Source of the DNA: a virus
Reading direction: 5' to 3' (one strand)
Length of the DNA: 41,809 bases
Virus record (IMG/VR): IMGVR_UViG_3300042351_001534
Coordinates: 1 to 41,809 of that record
Of this stretch, positions 7,445 through 13,023 are shown piece by piece; position 1 is the first letter of the stretch; each line of letters begins with the position of its first letter. The notes below the pieces were generated by a model. That model was not told the origin of the DNA. It was given only the letters and a program-made list of their open reading frames with translations, and ran no database searches. The position numbers and the translations under genes are program-made.

Positions 7445-8473
7445 TTATTTGCTCTTGGTGACTTTGACCTGACGAAGTTGTTTGCTGCTGGTGCCGGTGC
7501 GGATGAGACCCTCCGGCGGGTTCGTCCCGAGCATCGCCGAGACCCATTCGCGGAATTTGGTGCCGGTCATCTTGCCGCCCATGACCTCGATGACTTGCCC
7601 GAGCGGAGCGTTCCCCTCCTTCACGGCCCAAGCGATGCCCTCGATGTCCACATATTCGCGGCCCTTCACATCGGTGAGCTTCCAGCCGGGTATCTCGGCG
7701 CCTGTTTCGAGGCGAGCACGCATGAATTTCTCCACCGGCTCGGCCACCAGCTTCTCGGCCATTTTCCATTGCGCGAAAAATTCCCCCATCCGCTCTGGCG
7801 AATCCATAATGGTGCCGAGGATCGTTTCGAGGCTCGTGACTGGCTGTGCTGCCAGCGCCAACCCCTGCTCTACAGGCTTCACAACGGCAGGGCATGTATT
7901 TTGATTCGCACACCATCCGCAGTAGTCACACGCCCGAGGCTCCGCGGACGGGTCATTTACCTCCGCAATAATGCGTTCCACAATCTGCTTGGCCTGTTCC
8001 AAGGTGAATCGGTAGCTCTTCACCACCTGCTGGTCGCAGTAGAGCACATGGGCGCAGTAGTCCTGCTCAAAGTTCTTGTGCATCATCGCGTAGCAGTAGG
8101 CTGCGACCTGCTCCATGTATCCGCGTAATTGCCCTGTCTTGAGGTCGGCCACCCAGCCGAGCTTCTCGCAAAGCGCATCCGCCGTCCCGACATGAGCGAT
8201 GCCCGGCGTATGCATGGCCAAGTATTCCTCCCTCGCTTCGATGGTGCCCGTCCGCTTGTAATCCTCCATAAGGGCGACCGCCCACTCCACCGCTGGTCGG
8301 TCCTCCACCGGCAGCGCGTCGATCTTGGTGCGGTCGCCCTGCAACCCCAATCGAAAAGCCTCGTCCATCACGGTTCCCCGCTGGGCAGCCGGACCGGCAT
8401 CGCCAGGAGTCGGGGTAAATTTCGGGCAAGCCGCCAGCTTCGGCAGCATGCTGTGTCTGATGTTAGATGTCAT
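7445..8473 (-). CDS. PD-(D/E)XK exonuclease, DUF2800/Cas4-like
   Basis: 342 residues. The nuclease core has GTADALCEKLGWVADLKTGQ (residues 96-115), giving the Asp...Asp-x-Lys signature, followed by the motif IV glutamine in EQVAAYCYA (about 122). Cys182, 185, 188 and 194 (CDYCGWCANQNTC) form a cluster like the Fe-S or zinc site of RecB/Cas4-type nucleases. The enzyme would resect DNA ends to load the annealing or recombination factors encoded next door (Sak4-like ATPase, SSB-like protein). It overlaps the upstream small gene by 11 bases. DUF2800 is assigned from memory of the family. Confidence 0.85.
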   Translation of the reverse strand: MTSNIRHSMLPKLAACPKFTPTPGDAGPAAQRGTVMDEAFRLGLQGDRTKIDALPVEDRPAVEWAVALMEDYKRTGTIEAREEYLAMHTPGIAHVGTADALCEKLGWVADLKTGQLRGYMEQVAAYCYAMMHKNFEQDYCAHVLYCDQQVVKSYRFTLEQAKQIVERIIAEVNDPSAEPRACDYCGWCANQNTCPAVVKPVEQGLALAAQPVTSLETILGTIMDSPERMGEFFAQWKMAEKLVAEPVEKFMRARLETGAEIPGWKLTDVKGREYVDIEGIAWAVKEGNAPLGQVIEVMGGKMTGTKFREWVSAMLGTNPPEGLIRTGTSSKQLRQVKVTKSK

Positions 8474-8726
8474 AATGCTTTTTGTTGATGTGTTTTGAAT
8501 AATTTCTTCCTGTCTTTCTTCCTCGGGAGGCTAAGAACCTGTCGCAGGCGGCGTTGATCTCATCGCAGCTCGAGACCGAGAGGTAGGGGCCTAAGGCGCG
8601 GATGTCGCTGTGCGAGTAGGTCTCGTAACGCAGCCGGCGTTGGATCCCTCCATCGGGGGAGATTTTGAGTTGGAACAACCCGCCATCCTCCCCCAGCGTT
8701 TCGCGACATGTGCGCTCGACGCTCAC
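8463..8726 (-). CDS. Hypothetical protein, 87 residues
   Basis: GTG start at 8726 chosen because it overlaps the Sak4-like stop as GTGA, the junction style used throughout. The N-terminal part (SVERTCRETLGEDGGLFQLK) is followed by RRLRYETYSHSDIRALGPYL and a helical, basic C-terminus ending KHINKKHYDI. It lies between the ATPase and nuclease genes, so a role in the recombination module is likely, but no family is recognised. Confidence 0.65.
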   Translation of the reverse strand: MSVERTCRETLGEDGGLFQLKISPDGGIQRRLRYETYSHSDIRALGPYLSVSSCDEINAACDRFLASRGRKTGRNYSKHINKKHYDI

Positions 8727-9655
8727 GCAGCAGCTTTCGCCACAGCTTGGAGGAAATCCTCCGGCCTCGCCGATACCTGGTCCCGAAGCGCCGGCGGCAT
8801 ATCCCGCCAAGTCTGCCCCTCGGTGATCTTGCCCTTAGCCAGTAGCCAGGCATTCACCGCCTGCTCATGGGGTTCGAGGTAGGTTTCCAAAGGTTGAGCC
8901 GCCGCATAGGCTTGAGCCGCAGCCGCCACCGGAGCCTTCACCGCTCCGAAGAGCGATGAGATGCTCGCGTAGTCCAGTGGCAACTCATCCGCCAGATCCG
9001 AGCGAGTCTTCGCATCGTAGGCCGCCGTGTGCGTAGTATAGAGCACCCGCTCCTTGCCGCCTCGGCCCTTGGCTTTGCCGGATTCCGACTCCACGATCCG
9101 TGTCTTGAAGTTGAGGAAGAACAGGTGGTCCACCCATTCCTTCACCAGCGGCCCCGTCTGCTTAATGAGCTTCAGCTCATAGCGGTCGTAGGCTTGCACT
9201 TGATCAGGCGGCTCCACCCGCTTGACTTGTGCATGACCGATCAGCACCACATGGATTCCCGCATCGATAAGGCGGTCCAGATCATTGAGAAAGCGAGCCA
9301 TCCGCTCCGAGGCCATCGTAAAGCCCTTCCCATACGGAATCTCCTCCAGCGACTTGATCTTCTTCTCCGCCTTCAAGTCCTCGATACACAGCCGCTCCGC
9401 CCAGTCGATGGAATCCAGCACCACCGTCTTGTAGCCATAGCTCCCCGAGGCCAGCTCCCGCACCACCTCCAGCAGCTCAGCCCAAGTCCCGATCTCCTGG
9501 CGAGGCACATCCAGATGCGCCGTCCCCTTCTCCACATCCAAAAAGACCGGCTGTGGCATCTTGGCCGCCAGCGTAGTCTTCCCCACGCTTTCGACCCCAT
9601 AAACGCAGACCCGCTGGGCGCGTTGTAGTTTTCCTGTTACTATGTTCAGTTTCAT
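8723..9655 (-). CDS. RecA-like ATPase, Sak4 / AAA_24 type recombination protein
   Basis: 310 residues from ATG 9655. Walker A is GVESVGKT (residues 20-27) and Walker B is KTVVLDSIDW (about 76-85); later segments GIHVVLIGHAQVKRVEPP and LFFLNFKTR match the core of the RecA-like Sak4/AAA_24 group. Proteins of this group act with phage SSB to promote annealing of single strands. Partners fit: an SSB-like protein and a RecB-type nuclease are in the same operon. The C-terminus (AAAAQAYAAAQPLE, then helical) may contact partners. No RecT or Red-beta homologue is seen elsewhere. Confidence 0.85.
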   Translation of the reverse strand: MKLNIVTGKLQRAQRVCVYGVESVGKTTLAAKMPQPVFLDVEKGTAHLDVPRQEIGTWAELLEVVRELASGSYGYKTVVLDSIDWAERLCIEDLKAEKKIKSLEEIPYGKGFTMASERMARFLNDLDRLIDAGIHVVLIGHAQVKRVEPPDQVQAYDRYELKLIKQTGPLVKEWVDHLFFLNFKTRIVESESGKAKGRGGKERVLYTTHTAAYDAKTRSDLADELPLDYASISSLFGAVKAPVAAAAQAYAAAQPLETYLEPHEQAVNAWLLAKGKITEGQTWRDMPPALRDQVSARPEDFLQAVAKAAA

Positions 9656-9659
9656 AAAT

Positions 9660-9809
9660 TTAATCCTCGTCATCAAATTCTTCCCAGCGGCGCCGGCGCT
9701 CATGGAAATCCCGTATATCTGAGCGCATCGACTCGCGGCCCAAGCAGTAGCTCGCAAAGCACGAACCCAGCGTCAGCAGCGCGATAGATATCCCCAGCGT
9801 CACGCTCAC
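9660..9809 (-). CDS. Small single-pass membrane protein
   Basis: 49 residues with a GTG start overlapping the upstream stop as GTGA. Residues 2-23 (SVTLGISIALLTLGSCFASY) form one hydrophobic helix; the rest is charged (SDIRDFHERRRRWEEFDDED). It would sit in the inner membrane with a cytoplasmic C-terminus. Position just before the Sak4-like gene makes it early. Function unknown. Confidence 0.6.
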   Translation of the reverse strand: MSVTLGISIALLTLGSCFASYCLGRESMRSDIRDFHERRRRWEEFDDED

Positions 9810-10066
9810 TTCGCGGCCTCCTCCACCAGTTTGACTTTGAGCGACGCAGTGCCGACCGGCCTCACCTCGGCCACCAGTTCAAGAATCTGATAACTCCCAC
9901 ATGCAGATTCATCCCGATCTTTTAGCGGTGTTTCTGACTCTTCCCACCAGTTCGCAAAATCCTTGCGGATAAAAGCCTCCGCAGCCGCACGGGTCTCGTA
10001 GGGCCCAAACATGTCAAGCATGCCGATTTTTCGAGCCTCAGTGTCGGTGACATAAAAAGCGCTCAT
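9806..10066 (-). CDS. Hypothetical early protein, 86 residues
   Basis: ATG 10066 overlaps the preceding stop as ATGA. The sequence is mixed alpha/beta: FYVTDTEARKIGMLDMFGPY, then AAAEAFIRKDFANWWEESET, and a strand near the end (TASLKVKLVEEAAK). The GPYETRAAAEAFI stretch resembles small beta-alpha proteins that carry an SPOR- or DUF-like helix after a strand. No catalytic motif. Its place in the early block next to two membrane micro-genes is the only context. Confidence 0.7.
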   Translation of the reverse strand: MSAFYVTDTEARKIGMLDMFGPYETRAAAEAFIRKDFANWWEESETPLKDRDESACGSYQILELVAEVRPVGTASLKVKLVEEAAK

Positions 10067-10188
10067 CGTGCCTTCTCCCCCCATGTGGTGACCCAGTAGG
10101 TTGCGACCCCCAGCACAAGGGCTGGGCCGATAGCGCGGAAAAACTCCCACGCGAACTGCAGTTGTCTAATTATGACTTCGTGTTCCAT
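10063..10188 (-). CDS. Small membrane protein, 41 residues
   Basis: ATG 10188 to TGA 10063. One hydrophobic helix is visible (FFRAIGPALVLGVATYWVTT), preceded by a polar N-terminus and followed by WGEKAR. It overlaps the next start as ATGA and lies 5 bases after the 50-residue gene. The tight packing is the main evidence that it is translated. Function unknown. Confidence 0.55.
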   Translation of the reverse strand: MEHEVIIRQLQFAWEFFRAIGPALVLGVATYWVTTWGEKAR

Positions 10189-10193
10189 AAAAA

Positions 10194-10346
10194 TTATCTC
10201 TCCAGCGAGACATGCAGGGCTTGAATGCCATGCAGGTGGTAAAATTTCGTCCGAGCATCGCTAAACCCGCATGCCTTGATCATGTGCCGCACCGGCCCGA
10301 ACAAAGGGTCATAGCCCTCACACAGGTAGAGTCGCGGCGCCTTCAT
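10194..10346 (-). CDS. Small hypothetical protein, 50 residues
   Basis: ATG 10346 overlaps the stop of the excisionase-like gene as ATGA. The product (MKAPRLYLCEGYDPLFGPVR, then HMIKACGFSDARTKFYHLHG) resembles a small beta-alpha unit. Read only from its packing between two genes; no homology is recognised. Confidence 0.5.
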   Translation of the reverse strand: MKAPRLYLCEGYDPLFGPVRHMIKACGFSDARTKFYHLHGIQALHVSLER

Positions 10347-10516
10347 TCCTGGACCCCCTTCTCAACAGCCGCGTCGAGCTCGCTCACCTTGAGCAGTGTC
10401 GAACCGCCAAATTTGTAGAATTTGAGAAGCCCGGCCCGCTTCTTGTTGTAGATAGTGCTTAGTGAGACTGAGAGGTATTGGGCCGCTTCCTCGGGTCTCA
10501 AATATCCCGGCTTCAT
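10343..10516 (-). CDS. Excisionase-like helix-turn-helix protein
   Basis: 57 residues. The motif YLRPEEAAQYLSVSLSTIYN followed by KFGGSTLLKVSELDAAV is the classic MerR-like winged helix of excisionases and the HTH_17 family. The size fits a phage Xis. It is the second gene of the leftward early operon, directly behind the ribbon-helix-helix gene (ATGA overlap at 10513-10516), so it would be made only when the leftward promoter is active. That is what is expected of an excisionase or early regulator paired with the integrase 1 kb away. Confidence 0.72.
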   Translation of the reverse strand: MKPGYLRPEEAAQYLSVSLSTIYNKKRAGLLKFYKFGGSTLLKVSELDAAVEKGVQE

Positions 10517-10686
10517 TTCGACGCCCTCCCCTTGGTTTTGGTTTTGGCATCCCGCTCGGCCATGCGGCCTACAGCTTGAGCTACTAACCGACTCACCGGA
10601 GTTGCCCCCGTTTTACTTTTCGCCTTGAGGAACCCGTAGACCTCGTCCGGCAGACTCACTGAGATTTTTACATATGCACCTTGCAT
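10513..10686 (-). CDS. Ribbon-helix-helix regulator, first gene of the leftward operon
   Basis: 57 residues. AYVKISVSLPDEVYGFLKAK is a ribbon-helix-helix signature (beta strand with alternating polar residues, then helix A), and VSRLVAQAVGRM is helix B; the tail is lysine-rich. Proteins of this fold (CopG, Arc, MetJ) bind DNA as dimers on short repeats. The coding sequence begins two bases from the nearest GGTGCTACT copy (10688-10696), so the protein could repress its own promoter. A cro-like role opposite the plus-strand ribbon-helix-helix gene is inferred from the divergent layout. Confidence 0.75.
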   Translation of the reverse strand: MQGAYVKISVSLPDEVYGFLKAKSKTGATPVSRLVAQAVGRMAERDAKTKTKGRASK

Positions 10687-10844
10687 GGGTGCTACTGAAT
10701 AAAACTGGTGCTACTCGGTAAAGAAAAAAAATAAATAGGGTGATCACCCCATACGAAAAAAACACTTGACACCCGCATAAATAAAGGAGCGCAGGGCGAA
10801 AAAATATTTTGCACTCGGTGGCAATCGGTGCTACTGGTAGGAAC
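10687..10844. promoter_or_regulatory. Divergent control region of the lysogeny switch
   Basis: 158 bp between two divergent regulator genes. GGTGCTACT occurs at 10688-10696, 10707-10715 and 10827-10835, with a related CGGTGGCAA at 10816-10824 ten bases before the third copy. A perfect 12-bp palindrome GGGTGATCACCC lies at 10738-10749. A TTGACA box (10766-10771) is present but no -10 hexamer stands at normal spacing. The outer copies sit next to each start codon, so bound protein would block both promoters or both ribosome sites. Short tandem repeats are the usual binding pattern of ribbon-helix-helix dimers. Confidence 0.75.
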
Positions 10845-11195
10845 ATGAAAACGAAAACCGGAGCATCAAAAGTAAACATCTCGATGCCGAAAGAGCTCTA
10901 CGACTACTTAAAAAAAATGGTCGATGACCACAACGCCAAGCCAGAAAACGCCTACTGCCCCACCGATTTTTCCAAGATGGTTCAGAAAGCCATCCGCACC
11001 ATGATCGAGGAAGATCGCAAATCTAAAATATTCGGCCAAGCCATGCCCGACATGCCATCTTACAGGCTCAATGAAGACCCCCATACGCCCCAGAACACAT
11101 TGATCCGACCCTCCATCGAGACCTTAGATGGTGGATTATCAACAGCTACGACGGCCCGCTACCAGAAGGCTGGACGGCGCAAGTCATCGACCTGA
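10845..11195 (+). CDS. Ribbon-helix-helix protein, probable lysogeny regulator
   Basis: 116 residues from ATG 10845 (preceded by GGTAGGA). The ribbon is KVNISMPKELYDYLKKMV and a second helix follows (FSKMVQKAIRTMIEEDRK); between them is an insertion HNAKPENAYCPTD not typical of the shortest family members. The C-terminal half is polar and probably disordered. It is one of only two plus-strand genes, transcribed away from the early operon and together with a lipoprotein gene 8 bases downstream. That is the arrangement expected of a prophage repressor expressed in the lysogen. No classical CI-type repressor is present. Confidence 0.72.
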   Translation: MKTKTGASKVNISMPKELYDYLKKMVDDHNAKPENAYCPTDFSKMVQKAIRTMIEEDRKSKIFGQAMPDMPSYRLNEDPHTPQNTLIRPSIETLDGGLSTATTARYQKAGRRKSST

Positions 11196-11202
11196 CCTCG
11201 CC

Positions 11203-11601
11203 ATGAAAACTCTATTTATTCTGTGCGCCTTCGCCTTACTCCTGAGCGGCTGCGCCACCCCCAGCAGCACCATCGACCTCGAGGCCAGCAAACGCGCCTG
11301 GGAAGCCAAGCACAGCGACCGCACCGTCGAAATCCACACCCTCCCCTACGGCGCCATGGTCGACCTCAACGGCGATGTGGTAGGCATTACCCCCTGCACC
11401 CTTGAGCTCAAGCGCTGCTACCAAGGAGGCTGGCCCCTCAACGGCAACCCCGTGCAAATCCTCCGAGCCCGCTTCTGGGACGGCACCGCCCAGGAACAAC
11501 ATTTCTTCACCACCGCTACTCCCCCCAGAAAAGTCGCCTTCATCCACCCGCACGCCCACCTCTACCCAAATCCTAAGCCACTCGCCCTCTCGCAGCGGTA
11601 A
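11203..11601 (+). CDS. PEGA-domain-like lipoprotein, probable lysogenic conversion gene
   Basis: 132 residues. Signal peptide KTLFILCAFALLLSGC has the lipobox LLSGC with Cys17 as anchor. After a helical linker the motif EIHTLPYGAMVDLNGDVVG followed by ITPC matches the PEGA pattern (P-x-G-A-x-V-x-x-N-G-x-x-x-G-x-T-P), a small surface beta domain. The C-terminal part adds strands (QILRARFWDGTAQEQHFF). It is co-oriented with the regulator and would be expressed in the lysogen, like the superinfection-exclusion lipoproteins of other temperate phages. The gene stops one base before the convergent integrase stop. Confidence 0.72.
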   Translation: MKTLFILCAFALLLSGCATPSSTIDLEASKRAWEAKHSDRTVEIHTLPYGAMVDLNGDVVGITPCTLELKRCYQGGWPLNGNPVQILRARFWDGTAQEQHFFTTATPPRKVAFIHPHAHLYPNPKPLALSQR

Positions 11602-11602
11602 A

Positions 11603-12613
11603 CTACAGGTCCCACCATTTGGCCGCGTCGCGCCTCGATACTTGGTTGGCATAAGTCTCGTATAAGAGGCGCGGCGATGTGCCCATGAGAAACGCCGTCG
11701 TCACCGTGTCCTTGAAGTGCGCCAGGTGGTAGCTCGCAAAAGAATGCCGCAGGCAGTTCGCCGGCCATTCCAGCGGATCCACGCCGATTACTTCGCAGGC
11801 TTCGCGGATCACAGGCTTCCAGCGTTTCTTGCTCCACCCATCCACCAGCGGCTTGTCCGCAGCTCGGCGCGGCATGTGCCGCTTCAACGGCTCGTAGATC
11901 GTCGCAGAGCGCGGCCTCGCCGCCTCGCCCTGCTTGGCATCCTCATGGCGAATCACGATCTCGTCATATTCAAAGTCAATCGCCGATGCCGGAATCGAAA
12001 AAATCTCCCGCGTCCGAAGGCCCGCAAATGCTCCCGCAACCAACCAAGCACGGAACCATTCCGGCCACTCATGCTCAAGCAGAGCCCTCATCTGAGCCAC
12101 CGTGAGGATAGGCAAGCGCGACCCCTTGTCCTTCTTCGGCGGTGCGTCAGAAAACGGATTATGGCTCACCCTCTCCCGCATGGCAGTTGACGAGAAAAAA
12201 TCTCGGCACACTGCAAAAACATTGAACCTCCCGCGAGTTGTGAGCGGCAGCTTGTCCACCCACCTACGCATCGCCACCGAATCCAAGTCCTCCAGCCGCT
12301 TCTTGCCATGCGCATCCGAAAATTTAAGCAGGCCCCACTTAAGTTGGCGCAGCGTGACCGGCTCCACCTCCACAGATTTTTTGGCAAGGAACGCCGCCAC
12401 AAAATGAGCCACCGTCTCGCCATCCTCCGCCTTCGACGGAATCTCGCCCGTATGAGCCAGCGAAAAAACAAGCTCCGCGTGAGCCTTGTTAGCATCCGCC
12501 GCGTCCTTGAAAAACATCCGCCGACGCTTTCCGCCATTCAGTGCCTTCGGGATGTCGATCACCCACCGCGCCAACTTTCGGTCAAACCGTGGAATCAGAG
12601 CCTGTAAATTCAT
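11603..12613 (-). CDS. int: Tyrosine recombinase (phage integrase)
   Basis: 336 residues. The N-terminal half holds the core-binding domain (about 64-150). The catalytic domain has Arg200 in AGLRTREI, Arg289 in NCLRHSFASY and the nucleophile Tyr321 in YETYANQV. Two usual histidines are replaced: box II reads N-x-L-R and the later GH is GT. The ending AAKWWDL with HSFASYHLA is a variant I recall from Verrucomicrobiota-type integrases. It would join attP (12614-12830, just upstream) to a tRNA gene. The gene converges on the lysogeny operon, one base apart. Confidence 0.9.
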   Translation of the reverse strand: MNLQALIPRFDRKLARWVIDIPKALNGGKRRRMFFKDAADANKAHAELVFSLAHTGEIPSKAEDGETVAHFVAAFLAKKSVEVEPVTLRQLKWGLLKFSDAHGKKRLEDLDSVAMRRWVDKLPLTTRGRFNVFAVCRDFFSSTAMRERVSHNPFSDAPPKKDKGSRLPILTVAQMRALLEHEWPEWFRAWLVAGAFAGLRTREIFSIPASAIDFEYDEIVIRHEDAKQGEAARPRSATIYEPLKRHMPRRAADKPLVDGWSKKRWKPVIREACEVIGVDPLEWPANCLRHSFASYHLAHFKDTVTTAFLMGTSPRLLYETYANQVSRRDAAKWWDL

Positions 12614-12830
12614 ACTGACACATCATTGACATCCATTGACACTTTTGCAAATTCTTCCAATTTTTTGCAATCGCCTTCAATCGTCGCCAACCCGCGCCCA
12701 GTCTACCTTTGCGGGCATTTTGCACATTCTTGCATTGACACTCAAAAGAGCGGAGGAGGTGGGATTCGAACCCACCTGTTTACCTACTGAAAGTGTCAAT
12801 GGTTTCCGATTTATTGGAAAATTGACAATT
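12614..12830. other. attP: attP region with integrase arm-type repeats
   Basis: Non-coding stretch between the integrase start and the next gene. CATTGACAC occurs at 12634-12642 and 12733-12741 and inverted at 12793-12801; near copies are at 12614-12621 (ACTGACAC), 12624-12631 (CATTGACA) and 12821-12828 (ATTGACAA). They flank the tRNA-like core on both sides, as integrase arm sites do in lambda-type attP. The integrase would bridge arms and core during insertion. Confidence 0.8.
12751..12778 (-). other. attP core: 3' end of a tRNA gene (probably tRNA-Ser)
   Basis: The minus strand holds a complete T arm (GTGGG, loop TTCGAAT, CCCAC) followed by the acceptor strand CTCCTCC and discriminator G. 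No D arm, anticodon arm or 5' acceptor half is found upstream, so it is a fragment that restores the host tRNA upon integration. G73 and the GGAGGAG acceptor implied on the 5' side suit a serine tRNA. CCA is not encoded. Confidence 0.85.
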
Positions 12831-13023
12831 ATTTAAACAACCCAGGATGTTGTCTTGAAAACTTTAGAGCCGTGTCTGGATCAGTATACGACAACTCCAT
12901 GTATTCTTTTTCGTCTCCAGTGAGAGGGCGTTTTAGCTTTCTCTCATAGTTCTGGATTGCTTCTTTGATCTCGGCTTCTGTCTCACCGATATCTTCGCTG
13001 AAATCTGCTGGGAATCCACTCAT
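12829..13023 (-). CDS. Small acidic hypothetical protein
   Basis: 64 residues, last gene of the late operon before attP. FSEDIGETEAEIKEAIQNYE and the later EKEYMELSYTDPDTALKFSR suggest helices; the ending RQHPGLFK is short and basic. The start overlaps the stop of the 1809-residue gene as ATGA, so it is translationally coupled to it. It may be a virion component or a chaperone for the giant protein, but no family is recognised. Confidence 0.68.
   Translation of the reverse strand: MSGFPADFSEDIGETEAEIKEAIQNYERKLKRPLTGDEKEYMELSYTDPDTALKFSRQHPGLFK

Noticed and set aside
6439-7461. 340-codon open frame on the plus strand
   Set aside because: Antisense of several verified minus-strand genes (zinc-ribbon, SSB-like); Cys/His/Leu-rich without any domain pattern.
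10613-10879. Phe/Val-rich frame across the control region
   Set aside because: It crosses both regulator starts and the operator repeats; composition comes from the AT-rich control DNA.
12751-12778. Complete tRNA gene
   Set aside because: Only the T arm and 3' acceptor strand exist; the upstream bases do not form D or anticodon arms. Interpreted as attP core.
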